From positions 83,056,156-83,120,155 of the forward strand of contig NC_052357.1 in NCBI RefSeq assembly GCF_009727055.1: a stretch of 64,000 nt of DNA, in the 5' to 3' direction. Under the pieces are notes generated by a model. It had not been told where the DNA came from and ran no database searches. It saw only the letters and a list, made by a program, of their open reading frames with translations. Positions 12,201-24,600 of this stretch are shown here, in pieces; the first letter of the stretch is position 1; each line of letters opens with the position of its first letter. Both the position numbers and the translations under genes were made by a program. This DNA is from Benincasa hispida. Its lineage: Eukaryota; Streptophyta; Magnoliopsida; Cucurbitales; Cucurbitaceae.

Positions 12201-13838
12201 ACATGAGTGTAGCTCAACTGACATAGTGCTCGTACAATCGATTTCGAGGTCGTGGAAATGTTTCTCATAAATGAAAAGAAATAAATAAGAATAGTTACCA
12301 CACGTTTGTATTTTCTATTAAAGCTAGAAAAGGAAATAAACATAGGCATGTTTGGCAAATGACGAGTGAATTACAATCCATTAAACATTTTATAATTTTT
12401 GTGTGATTGAGACGTCAAAAAAAGTAAAATTTGTGTCAATTATATATCAAACTATGTTCATGTTTTTTTTTTTTAAAAAAAAAATTAATAATAAAAAAAG
12501 AGTTATGTTCATGTTGTTGCTGGCCAATCAATTTATTAATATTGCTTATTTTCCATATATTGTTAACAAATATCGAAGACCGCATATAGTTCGATTTGAC
12601 GTAATACGTTGCACCAAAGGGAAACCTTGACTATGTTAGGAAACGAAAAGACTTTTCATAGTATAAAGAATAATTTGACTGGTCTTGCCTATAAAAAAAC
12701 TAGGGTAAATAAATCTTGACTTTATTTTTACTTTTATTTCAGCATATATATTAATAACAATAATTTTCAACTTTTTTTAATGCAGTATCTGGTAAGGAAA
12801 ATATTCAAAAATTTCTATGAAGTACTTAAATTTTTAATAAGATTTTATACTAGTTTTTAACATTGCATCAGGTTAAAAAATTCTATATATAATAACGTTG
12901 GTCTTCTTTATTTTCATATAAATTTTTTAGAAATTTATTAATATTTATTTCTAGTTTTTTCCCCTTCAAATTACGGATTAATGTTGTCTAGCAATTACAT
13001 GACATTAAATTGAAATGAAATAGGAAAATGCTTCAAATAGATGGTCTCAAAAGGGCAAACAATCGCGTTTTCATATATAAAAAAGAAACAAATTGATTAA
13101 AATGGCAGGGAATTGCCACATAATAAATAGTTAAAAACTATAATAACTACAAAAATAAAATAAAATAAAATAAAAAGTGCTTCGATCCATGAAGAAGATG
13201 ATGATAAAAAAGGCCAAGCAATCGCGTGTTTGACGTAACCCCAAAGCCCAAAGTTGTGGCCTTTGCGCCCTTGTTATTCAGCAACCGCGTGCTCAATTCC
13301 TTCCCCCTTTAAAGCCCCAATCGTTATGCAAAAGCAAAACTCTTCACATTTGTGTGTATCATATCAGTAATGATGATGCTTATAATTAAGGAAATACACA
13401 ATTCTTCCATTATATCTTTCAACTTTCACAATCAATCACTTCCCCGCCCTCCATTTCTCTGCCACTTCCCATGTGCTTTTTTTTAAAAAAAAAAAAAACA
13501 AAAAACAAAAAATGAAAAATGAAGTGGAAACAAAATCAATGGAATAGTGGTGGGGATTAGGTGGATGTCGGTGAGAGTGGAAGATTGAAAAGCGATGTGG
13601 GTTTGTCAATAAAAAGTAAGCAAACTTATAATCTACATTTAAGTCGTGTTCGAGTTAATTTTTAAATGTTTAATTTAAAAAATAAGTCTTTTTATAAGAA
13701 ATTAGAGTGTTTGGTAAGTAGTCAAAATAATTTTTCATATGTATTTTAATCAATTTTTATAAAAAATATTTAAATAAAAATTTGAAAAACAATTTATCTC
13801 ACGAAAATCCAAAGGGATTCTTAATAGAAAAGGGTGTT
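9273..13838. other. Intergenic AT-rich DNA, no supported gene
   Basis: Short open frames here (for example 11077-11292 and 12403-12630) have no recognisable domain, no splice partners and plant-intergenic composition. A slightly GC-richer piece at 13195-13320 (AAGCAATCGCGTGTTTGACG, AACCGCGTGCTCAATTCC) shares AATCGCGT with 13060 and may be an old promoter or exon, but nothing can be translated convincingly. No tRNA or other RNA gene was recognised. Confidence 0.4.
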
Positions 13839-13996
13839 GTAGTGCTAGCCCCCAACTGGGCTCCCACTCTGACATTGGGCGATGAGTCAAATTCCGAGGC
13901 TTTGACTGACCCCTGCCCCCTGCAGATCGGTCGGTCTATTGTTTCTTCCCGATCCCGAACATACTGGGAACTGTGCTGCACATGGAGGGCCTCCTA
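13839..13996. other. GC-rich patch of unknown origin
   Basis: About 160 bp with markedly higher GC than the surroundings (TGCTAGCCCCCAACTGGGCT ... GACCCCTGCCCCCTGCAGAT ... ACATGGAGGGCCTCC). It reads open on both strands (about 60-70 codons), without a known domain. It might be a conserved noncoding exon, an organelle-derived insertion or a captured gene fragment. I do not recognise it. Confidence 0.3.
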
Positions 13997-15290
13997 ATTT
14001 TGAATTCAATTCCCCATTTAAAACCTAAAGTTTGAGACAATTGGGCTTCTATGGCCCATTTTACTATCGCTCCTTCCCTTCTTTGCTTTGGTTATTTTTG
14101 ATAAATACAACTGGTCTGTGACAACCAGATGACTCAAACAATATAAGCTACCACAAACCTTAGCAGTATACAGAATAAATATGATGTGTATATTTATACA
14201 TACAAAACTTTTTTGTTTTCTTTTTTCCTCTGGCAGTGACAGTTTGGATGTCAGTCTCAAACAAGGGCTGCGCTTGTGAACTTTTTTTTTTTTTTTTTTA
14301 ATTATTATTATTTTTAAATCCATTTATTCCTCCCCCCGCTCCTTCCCATAAATTTGGATTATTTATGTCAATATTTCAGGGGTTACTTTAGGTATTGATT
14401 TAAAAATGAGATAAGTCAGGGGGAAAGAGAGCAACAAAAAATGACATAGCCAAAGTGTGTGATTTGTATCAACCATTATTATTATTATTATTATTGAGAA
14501 AGACAGTATCAACCATTATTAGTGACATATTATTATCATACTGTTTTTGTTACCATCCTATATTTAGATATCCTTTTAAAACTAACTTTCTATATTTTCT
14601 ATCCATAATGATTAATAACATGGAATGTGACTTCAAATCTAACCAATTTATGTATAAAATAGGAAAAAAGAGAGAGCCATCAAACAATAGCGAATATATC
14701 AATCATCATCTGATCTAAGTTAATTAGTAATTATTAATGATTATACTTGAATATACATATAGGGCCATCATCGTTGCAGTTATATGAATTAATAATATTA
14801 TGGCATGAAATAAAAACATATAACGTCTATTAAACCTCATTTTGTAATTATTTAGTTTTTAAAAATTAAACTTATTTTTTTTTCAATTTATTACCAACAT
14901 CTTTTATAAGTAAAAGAGTTGAATTTTTATATTTAAATATATAAATATATATATATATATATATTTGAGTTGAATCATTAGTAAAATTCCAAAAACAAAC
15001 CACATTTTTTTAGTTTTCAAAACTTGGTTTAATTTTTGAAAACATTGATAACCAAACAAAGAATTTAGAGGTGAAAAGTGTTGTTTATAGATTTAATTTC
15101 AAAAATAAAAAGTAAAAAATCAAATGGTTACTAAACCGGGCTTAAGTTATATATCTTCGACAAGGACACACGTGGTTGAACTAGAAACATGTTTACAAAT
15201 ATATTTTAGGTTAAAAATCAATTTTAATCCGGTAAATTTTCATAGAAGCAATAATTTAATCCCTATATTTTTAATATTGCAATAATTTAG
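13997..15290. other. Intergenic DNA with microsatellites
   Basis: Nothing coding is supported. A (TTA)n run (about 14476-14498) is followed by a duplicated GTATCAACCATTATT. A (TA)n run lies at about 14937-14964. The TTTAATCCCTATATTT block near 15255 resembles the diverged repeat at 2985-3310. Confidence 0.4.
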
Positions 15291-15399
15291 TCCTTAGACT
15301 TTAGCATATAATAATCGAGTCTGGTAACAATTTAATCCTGTCGTGATAAATCTACAAAAGAGAATTTTCACCAATATTTCTATTGAATGAATTGGAACA

Positions 15400-16040
15400 A
15401 CCAGTGCTAAGTTGCGTAATAAAAGCAAGACCCAATCTGGCGCATCCCAATTGCTGAGCCGAATTCTGGGCCCAAACTGAAAACGAAGAGTCCGGTGTAG
15501 GCCCAAATACTAAAACTGGGCCTGATAGATGATCGAGGCCCAAAAATACGTTGTAGAGAGATTGAAGCCGATTCTCTTGGGTTGTGAAGTATTGGGTCCA
15601 AATCAAAATCCTACAATATAGCGGTACTTCCCCACCTTTCCGGAACAATTCCTCCACACCACAGCTACAGCACGTGATCCTCACTCCCAACAACAGCGTA
15701 TCCCTCACGCGTCCAATACCAAAAGCACGTGTTTTACATGCTCTAAGACCATCTGCCACGTGTCCATCCCACGCGGCGCCGACTTATCTCCTTCGGTGGG
15801 TCCCTTCAGAGTAGGCACCAACGCTCTCTACATCCGACGGTGGTAATTGAATCCACGTCATCATCTCCAGGCAACCACAGCTTCACCGAATATTCGTTAC
15901 CATACGAATTGAATAATTCCATTTTCGTTATTAGAACATGGCAGAAACGAAATCCCCTTTGGCACCACCGTTCGGCGTTTTAAATGTCCTGGACCTAATA
16001 GGTTATTTCTTCTTTTCTTATTTCTATAAAATCCCTAATT
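15400..16040 (+). promoter_or_regulatory. Promoter region of the SAT32-like gene
   Basis: The region upstream of the IFRD-family gene carries several GGGCCCA/TGGGCC site II type motifs (about 15468-15545), which are typical of plant housekeeping promoters. It also has three CACGTG G-box/ABRE cores: 15671-15676, 15726-15731 and 15757-15762, the last inside GCCACGTGTCC, a strong ABRE context. ATCCACGTCATC lies near 15852. A TATA-like TATAAA is at 16025-16030, about 240 bp before the start codon, followed by a CT-rich leader. The motifs are seen; abscisic-acid or stress control is inferred. The open frame on minus across this GC-rich stretch is probably spurious. Confidence 0.55.
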
Positions 16041-16263
16041 TGTTCCTCTAAGAAACTTTCCTCTCTTCATTCTTCCCTATATTCCAGAATTTTGATGGCG
16101 AGGTTTTCCTTCAATTCATCAAAGTCTTGCTCGATTCTCGTTTCAATTCGATTAGATTCTGTTCATCTTTTTTCTCCGAAACTTTTTCGTTCTCAGATTT
16201 TTACGCACCCTTGTAGTTCTAATTGACGTCTATTCGAGGGAGGAGCCACCGTGATCTGTTCAA

Positions 16264-19200
16264 ATGGGAAGACGTGAGTTTTCTTTCCTTTCTTTTCCGT
16301 AGTTTGATCGATATCGATGGTGTTTTTTTGTTGACGTTTTCTTTTACGAATTAATTTTTTGTGGTCTTAGTATCTTGTTCCTTTTTCATCATCTATACAT
16401 GGTTTGACTTTTCGTCCTGGAGTGTTTCTGTTTGTTTGGCTGTGTTGATTGTCATTCTGGCGTATTGTGCCGTCTCAAGGATCATCGGATCCTTATGTGA
16501 CTGGCCCGACGAAATTTTGATGTTTCATTGTGCAAATTGTTGATTGCAAGGGTTTGGGATTGATGTTGTCTCATCTTGACAGGTAAAACTCAGCGAAAAA
16601 ATTCTCCAACGGTGGATAGTGATGATGATAGTAGTGTGAGTTCTTCATCGACTATGCGGTCCGATCGTATGTCTGTTGTAGGGATTGAGGATTTTCATTT
16701 TGACAAAGATACTTTACTTGATCAAGCTCTTGATGCTTTATATGAGAAGAGGTATTCTTTCAGTTCTTGAACGGTTCTTCGTACTAATTGTTCTTACTTC
16801 GAGAATGAAAATTGATGCAATTTGTTTTGTCATTAGTAGCCACAGCTGTTGCCCCATTGTAGTTTATAACTTGTTGGTCATCATCATCATTATTATTATT
16901 TATTGAAAAATATATTATGTAGTTCTTAAATGAAGACTAAAGTATGTTCGACTTCTGCTGTAGGGGTTCCACGAGAGAGAAAGCGTTGGCATCGATTATA
17001 GAAAATCTCAGCAGCAATTTGCAACATCAATTTGTCGAAAAGAAGTAAGTACTCTCTCCGTGCAATTGTTACTTCTTCCGAACGTGGGCTTCAACTCTTT
17101 CAGTCTGTTTTTCTTGTTTATTGATTGGAACGGTCTCCTTTGATTTGTCTTGGGTACTGTTCCTAAGAGTGAAGGATACCAGCGTTCCTTTCATTCACTT
17201 TCTTGGTTGAATATAATTCTTTTTGTCGATTGAGCAGAATGTAGTCTTGCTGCTACAATATAAGAACTGCTCAAAGTGGGGGAAGAAAAAAGGAGAGAGA
17301 TTTCATTTGTGTGAGAGATTTTGTGGGGGTGAAACCTTTGTACACACATTAGAATACTTTTCTAGGAAACCAACTATCATATGGACCTAAAATTATTACC
17401 GTGTGCTCTTGCTTTATTTCCATAAATATGACAGTATGGTCATAATGGGAATGTGGTATTAGAGTGCGACAATTTTCTAGTCAAATTTCTCCTGTAACTA
17501 TAATTCAGCCACAAGATTGTCATTTTACCGTTTCATCATTTTGTTCAGTTTGATCAAATTAAATCTTTAGCCAAATGTAATGTAAGAAACTGAAACTAAA
17601 TTCTCCTCTTTTATATTATGCAACTTTGATGCAATCATCCAACTAATAGATATATGTTAGATCCTATTGGGGGAAAAAGAAAAAGAAAAAAGAGCATGCA
17701 TGTTGATTGATTGCATTTCTTCTTCCTTTGGCCAGATTTGCTACTCTGCTTCATCAAGGCCTGAATTGTATCAAAAAGGGTTCCAGCAAAGAAATATCCT
17801 TGGCTTCTCATGCAATTGGTAGGTGTTTGATAACATTAGCCTTCCCAAGTGTTTGATAACATTAGCGTTCCCAATTACTATGTATCCATATGCCAATTAA
17901 TTATATGATCATATATACTTTGTAGGATTATTGGCTTTAACTGTGGGTGAGGGAGACAATGCTCGGGAAATATTGTCAGAATCAATTCCCTCAATTTCTC
18001 AAGCTCTTAGATCTGGCTCGGAGTCCTCAAAGATATCGGTATTTGATATGATATTTGTAATCTGAAGTTTAAATTCAAAATAAGTTGATGATATTCATTT
18101 TACTAATTTGCATGGGATGATAAATTTTCTACAGCTGCTCGAATGCTTGGCAGTTACCACTTTTGTTGGTGGAAATGACATGGAAGAAATTGAAAGGTCA
18201 TTACAGCTCATGTGGCAAGTTGTCATTCCCAAACTAGGACAAAATGTATTCCCCTGTCCTTTCTTTGTTATCAAACCAATATGTGGATGCCTATTTTGAC
18301 TGTTGTCTGCTCTTCGAAATTCATAGGTAGTTGCAGTCAGGCAATCAGCAGCTATCATTACAGCTATGGTGTCTGCATGGTCCTTCGTCCTTACAACTAT
18401 GGATGGGTTGAAACTTAATTCCAAAGATTGGCTAGAGTGAGTAAATTTTTGTTATGCAGCTTCCTCTTTTTCTATTAATTTACTATTTAGTTTTTTCCCC
18501 CTCCCGTCAATCCTTTATTTTTGGTAAGAAATCCAATCTTGTGCTATTGATTTGATTGTGGTTGTTAATGGGTTGATGTCATAATTTGCATGTCTAGGTG
18601 TGAAATAACACCATCCCAATGAATTTTCTTAGGTGGTTGGAATGAGGACATCATTTGGGTTGATTGTGTTAATATGGTAGTAAACAAATGTGCAAAAAAA
18701 TGTTCACAGTTTTATGAAAATTTGGTAAATAAATGTCTAGAAATGTTCGCGTTGTATTAAAATATGCTTTTTTTATTATTATTATTATTTTTTAATCTTA
18801 CATTTTGATGTGATCAAGGATTAAAATATCCTCTGATATGTCAATATATCTATTGATATATCCTGGAAGGTTTGACGTCGGTATTAAGCATTAATCGGTA
18901 TTTTTCGTTATTTTAAAAGTACCCGTAGAACATAAAAAGAAAAATCATCTATTAGTCTCAATATGAAGATATATAGTAATAACAAAATATTTAATTGAGT
19001 TTGGAAGTAAATACAACCTAACTTTTAATTTAAATAATTTTTAGGATCTTTTTTATTTATAGAAATATTTGTCGATATTGATATATACGTAGAATTAAAA
19101 TGTGATATTGAGATTGACATCAATATTTTAGTCATTAGTTTATGATTTTGTACCCTTTATGGGGCAATACGCTTTCTTTCCAAAGAGAATATCAAAGGCT

Positions 19201-20805
19201 CTATGGTAAAAAAACCAAATCAATATGTGGAGAATCCTTACTAACATATTATAATTTTGAATTTTCCTTCTATAAGAAGCGGAAATATAAATTTTGGCAC
19301 CCTATGTATGTCGAATTGTTGATCAACGGAAATTATTATACTGCAAATATACAGGTCAATATCATATTTATCAAGTCTTCTGGACAAGGATGACCGTGCT
19401 GTACGCATTGCTGCTGGTGAAGCACTGGCACTGATTTTTGAGAGAGGCATTTTGGAGAAGTTTTCTGCTGAAGCTAAAGGATCAACTGATGGCTCCGCCC
19501 TAGAGGAAAGTAAACCGAGGGAATGGTTTATGCATATACAGGGACTGAAGGGAAAAATCTTAAATCAAGTAAAAAACCTTTCGATGGAAGCTGGTGGTAA
19601 GGGTTCTGCTAAGAAAGATCTCAACTCCCAGCGGAATACATTTCGAGATATTTTGGAGTTTTTTGAGGTACACAAAGATCATTATCTTTATTTCTTCTTT
19701 AAGTTTGATGATTTTGATGTCCTTCTCTTTTTAGGCTCATTCGATTATCTGTTCTCTGATATTAGGATGGTTATTGTCCTGAAACTTCAATGAAGATTGG
19801 AGGAGATCTGTTGCAGACTTCAACATGGACTCAATCGATTCAGGTTCCCTCATCTTTTCGTTGTCTGAGTATAGTATGAACTCTTCTTTTCATTTCGTTT
19901 CACTAAATTTCTATACTTTTACAGTTGAACTTCTTAAAGCACTTTCTCGGAGGGGGATTTGTTAAGCACATGCAGGTTAGTTTCTTTGCCTTTTGTATAT
20001 CAACACGTTTTACTTTACAAGTCCAATTTATTCTTTATCTGCGGGTGTTATTCCTATGACTTCTAAAGCTTTCTAATATTCTCCTTATTTTTCTGTTTTA
20101 GGAGAACGAATTCCTTCATGATGTCTTTGGGTTCACTCCGAAGAAAAAGTTTCTCTTGGACAGCGAACATCGAATATCAACCGCGGAAAAAGTTAGTGGA
20201 ACACTAGTTATTAATTATTTTATTTATTTATCTTTCGGTTGAACGTGTTTTACTGAATTTGTAAATTCTATTCCTGCATATGGCAATGTCATTTTTATAT
20301 TAGTTGACTTTTCTCTCTTCTGATTAGCGTTTGTTTTCCTAAAATTACAGAGGATGTTCAAGTCACCAAATTCAATTGCCAATAAGGCAAGGACTCAGCA
20401 CTTGAACAAGCAGCGAATGTTAGCTGAGGTAGGTCTCTGCACATTACTAGAATATGAAGGCATTTTTTCTTTTCTTCTTGGGACATGTTTGGAATGACTA
20501 AAGAGATTTTTTTTTTAAATAATCATTTTTGTGAAAACTATTTAAAACAATTCGAAAGCGTTGTCAAATACTTTACTTTTTTTTAAAATGACTTTTGTTC
20601 CTCGGATCGATTTTATGAATATTTTATATGTAATGGTTGCCCTCTTGGTACACAATCTAATGCCTAGAACTAGACATAATTGGTTTGGACGTTGTTGAAC
20701 TCTCATCTTCAATAAAATTATACATTTTCTGCTTGGATGATCCTCTTGCTTTTATGTTTGCAGGGGAGAAACATTGGACACTATGCTGTAAACGTGGGCG
20801 AGTGA
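16264..20805 (+). CDS. SAT32: Interferon-related developmental regulator (IFRD) family protein, SAT32-like
   Basis: Thirteen exons join in phase to 442 codons: 16264-16273, 16583-16751, 16964-17044, 17736-17818, 17926-18038, 18135-18245, 18327-18436, 19355-19667, 19766-19843, 19925-19975, 20102-20191, 20351-20428 and 20764-20805. All introns are GT-AG. The first exon is only 10 bases (MGR plus one base). The protein has a Ser/Asp-rich N-terminus (SDDDSSVSSSS), then the helical ARM-like IFRD domain. Motifs there include REKALASIIENL, LLHQGLNCIKKGS, LLALTVGEGDNAREIL and DRAVRIAAGEALALIFE. The IFRD C-terminal motif is LNFLKHFLGGGF (about residue 357), followed by HDVFGFTPKKKFLLDSEHR and a basic tail. 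Plant members include Arabidopsis SAT32, linked to salt tolerance and ABA response; vertebrate IFRD1 is a transcriptional coregulator. Length fits the family. Intron 7 is long (918 bp) and AT-rich. No disabling change was seen. Confidence 0.88.
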
Positions 20806-21678
20806 GAGATGTAGAATTTATTTAATTGTTGACATGAATTAGATATATTGAGGTGCTGTTAAAGGCTGGTGCGAGCCTCCACGATCTGTTGATCCATTAT
20901 TATATTTCCGAGATTGTAAAATAGTAGGAACTATAATTACTCGCAGTTCATAATTCGGGCTGTTAATCTCGGAATCTCATGCTGTACCCTCACTTCGTAA
21001 GTACTGACAATTCACATTTAATTTCGATTTAGCAAGTAATTTACTATTTTATTATTAGACGGACATATTATTTCATAAATTTGGGCTAGAGGTTATTGTC
21101 ATGTTAAAAAGGGGCCCTCTAATTATAATAGCCAATCGACATGTTTCAATACAAGCATTGTTTAACAGCAAACGTAATTTATTAAAAAGTTTACCTTTTA
21201 GATTATCATTCATTATGAGGATACTTTTTTTCTCCTATTTAAGTTCACATTGCATTCAAATGTTTGTTATCCACAAGATATGTAAACGAGTACAGCTAAA
21301 TATTCAGAGCTACAAAATTAAAATTCTAACACGGCTTAGAGCGCGACCTTAGAGAAGCTGTACATATTTGAGATCGACATTCTGTAGAGGCTAAAATGCC
21401 CCGAGTCTCCCATCTTGAACTTCTCTTTCCATGTTTACCTCTAATCCGCTGCCAGAACAAAGTCATCTTTGAGACTTTTTAGATTAATATAAATTTCAAA
21501 ATTACTATAAAGTTTGCCAGTCAGCTACATTCTCTCACAGAAAAATGCTGTGCTGCAGACGTTCAATTCGACTAATAGGCAACTTGTCCTTTGTATGCGT
21601 AATCATTCGGGAAGTTGTCTTCGATAAAACAAACAGATCGATTTTAAATCTGTAGACAGTTGCTCGGAATACATTAAC
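20806..21678. other. 3' flanks of two convergent genes
   Basis: This is the interval between the stop codons of the SAT32-like gene (plus) and the ASCC2-like gene (minus), so it must hold both 3' UTRs and poly(A) signals. AATAAA-like signals were not assigned with confidence. No further gene is seen. Confidence 0.5.
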
Positions 21679-24600
21679 TTAGAAACCAGACAATCCAGCA
21701 AAATGCTTTTTCATGGCTCTATCCTTCCTGTGATGGTCACCCCCTCCTCTCCTTCCACGGCCTCGGTTGCCGCCTCTTCCCCCCCTGTCTGAAACCTCAG
21801 CCACATTTGGTTGTTTACCTTGTCCTTCAGGCATGCCTGGAGCTGTTCCACTTTCCCTTTCCCTCCTTCCTCTGCCCCAAGACTTCCGTACATTATTATC
21901 TCTTGGATCTCCTGCAGAAACATCAGGTTGGCTATCCTGCTCGGCCTCTGTCAGCTTTTTTACTGCCCCGAGTGGTAGGTTGCCTCCTCGTCCAAGTCCA
22001 TAAATAAGTTCTTTCTGAGCTTGAGTTACTAAAGATGCCTCATCAGAATTGGCAACTGCAACCGACCCTGCAACTTTGTAACTATAATTCTTACCATCCT
22101 TGACGTAGTATTGTGGTTTTCTTCTAGATCCCCACTTTGAGTTGGGAGCATTTGATGCTGAACTTCCATTTGTTGAGTTCGATGAGCTACCTGAATTGGA
22201 ACTCAGCTTTTGACCTATCGAGTCTTCATTATCTTCTGTTGTGGTCTCTGCTATGCTAATACCAAGATCATCAAAAGAGTCGTCATACTCATCTTCATAC
22301 TCATATTGAGAAATTAAAGCTGCAGTCCTCACTGGATCTGCTTCATTTCTATTGTCAAGGGTCTCTGAGTATGGCATGTTATCTTTAGATTTACGAACAA
22401 ATCTGCCAACAGAAGTTGATGAAACTGAAGGGCCTTCAGATGTCAAATCTTTATCACGAGAGACTTGGTCGATGTAGGCAACTGTTGGAAACTCAAAAAG
22501 TTTTCCTTTTCCTTTGTCGTTTCTGTTATTAGCAGTCGCTCTAGAATTGGGCACTGGCTTTGTTTCTAAGGAAGTGTCCAAGGACTGAAGATCAGAATGA
22601 AGAGTTCCCTCAAGTATTCGTTCAATCACTTCTTCAGGGTTCTGATTATAAGCTTCCAGACATGCAGCTAGAAACCCACTGCCATACTCGGGGAAAAGAT
22701 CCTTTATTTGACAGATTTTCGACTCCAACATTGCAGCATCCTCATCTACTTCTGATATGTGGCTCATCACAGGGGCCTTAGAAAGAGATGGATTCTTAAC
22801 ATCAGACGTGGGGGTATACATAACTATTGTTGATAGATAATCAAATTGTTCATCATCGACAAATATCCATCCTGTAGGAATAGAAATAGGCACACGATTC
22901 ATGTCATAATGCTCTCTCTAGCGAGAAGAAAATAGATTAGCCAATACTAAAAATTCTATTCAGAAATATGTCTATCTACATGATTTTTCGTTTTGTGGGT
23001 GCCATTCCTCGTGCAGGTGTTGAGCAGAAAATTGAAAATTACTCTATTTCTCAATGGAAATTGAAAATTACTCTATTTCCAAAATCCATTGAGATTGTGC
23101 AATTGGCATGATGGGAAACTCTTATCTTTCTTATCTCACAGGATAACTGGAACTAAATCCAACACGTACCATGCATAAGACATTTCATGGTCTAATGATC
23201 AACTATTCCAAGCATGAATAGTTAGTAATAAAAATTGCCAATAGTGTTACGCTTTATTTACTTGTATATTGTGGCACTAATGAATGTTTGATCAACTTAA
23301 TTCATCCTATTTGTAATAAAAATACAACCTCAATCCAGAAAACTTACCATTGTTTCGTAAACTGTTGATTCTGTTCATTACAGAGTGGTTCTTTTCCATA
23401 CGCTGAAGAAATGTTTGACCAAGTTGTTTATCTGAAGCCTGTTGCGAGATTCCGTTAATTTCTCTCAAAGTTTGAATCAAGATATCTGCTCTTATGACAG
23501 GATCTTCTACATTTGCAGGGAACATCTTCATAGAGACTGGAACAGGGAGGGCATGTCCAAACACTTCGTCATCTAGATAGCAGATTTCCAGCAGTTTCCA
23601 ACCAAGACTCACAATTCTTAATGCTAGCATCTTCAAACTTGTTGCAACATTAGACAACATTTCATCTCCTTGGGGCACAAGGACAATTTGAAATCCCTTG
23701 TGTAAATATGGAAGAAGTAAATCATGCAACCTTGCAAGAGTTCCAAGTAAATCCTCATTCCCGCAGCTGCAATAACATTAATTTTTGGGGGAGAGCGAGA
23801 GTACATATTCAAATTCAATTACAAACTTCACCAGCGGAAATCAAACCAGAATCTTCTATAAAAAAAAAAATGTAATACCTTATTTCAACAGCAGAGGAGA
23901 AGAATATAGCTGCCAGTCTGTATGCAGTGACGAAAGAGTCCAGCGTGACAATTGCATCATTGATAAAATCAATCACCTACCCAGGGAATCGAGTTAGTGA
24001 TTGCTACAAGACGTAGTGACATAGATGAATGATTTCTGTTATTGAGTCAAAGAATGGTGGAAGGAAAGAATACAACGGTTCAGCTTCTTGATCATAAATT
24101 TACACTCAGAGGAGAGCCTCAGTCTTAATATACAACAATTTCCCCTTTGTTCAAGTTCACCTACCTCCAAGAAGTCTGCTTGAAGCTTACTGTACCCACT
24201 TCCTCCATGGTTACTCGAGGAGAAGAGAGTCTGCATAAAAGAAATGGAGAGATTTCCTCAATGGATAAAATTCAGTTCTAGGTCTGTACATCATAATTTG
24301 CACATGGAACACTATAAAATGATACTCTGACACTGTCAAGAGAAAAAAAAAACCATAAACTTATCAAAGCAATTGAACTCCATAATTGAGTGGGTGTAGA
24401 CTTTATTTTTTAACCCAAAAAAACAGCACCGTTCTCTGGCATAGACACAAACATTGATGTACATACCATTCAGAGTGGTAGAGCAAGAGACTAAAAGGTG
24501 AAACATGTGCTTTCTTGGGCAATATTTTGGCAGTATCCCATATCATACTAAAGGTCCCTTGCAAATGAAAAATAGAAAATTCACTCAACGAACAGTTTAA

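Noticed and set aside
15352..15759. 135-codon open frame on minus upstream of the SAT32-like gene
   Set aside because: It overlaps the G-box and site II promoter motifs, has no domain and owes its length to local GC content.
22872..22902. Upstream ATG of the last ASCC2 exon as a gene start
   Set aside because: The stretch is intronic: a CCTACAG acceptor at 22872 joins in phase to the previous exon with the conserved WIFVDDEQF motif.
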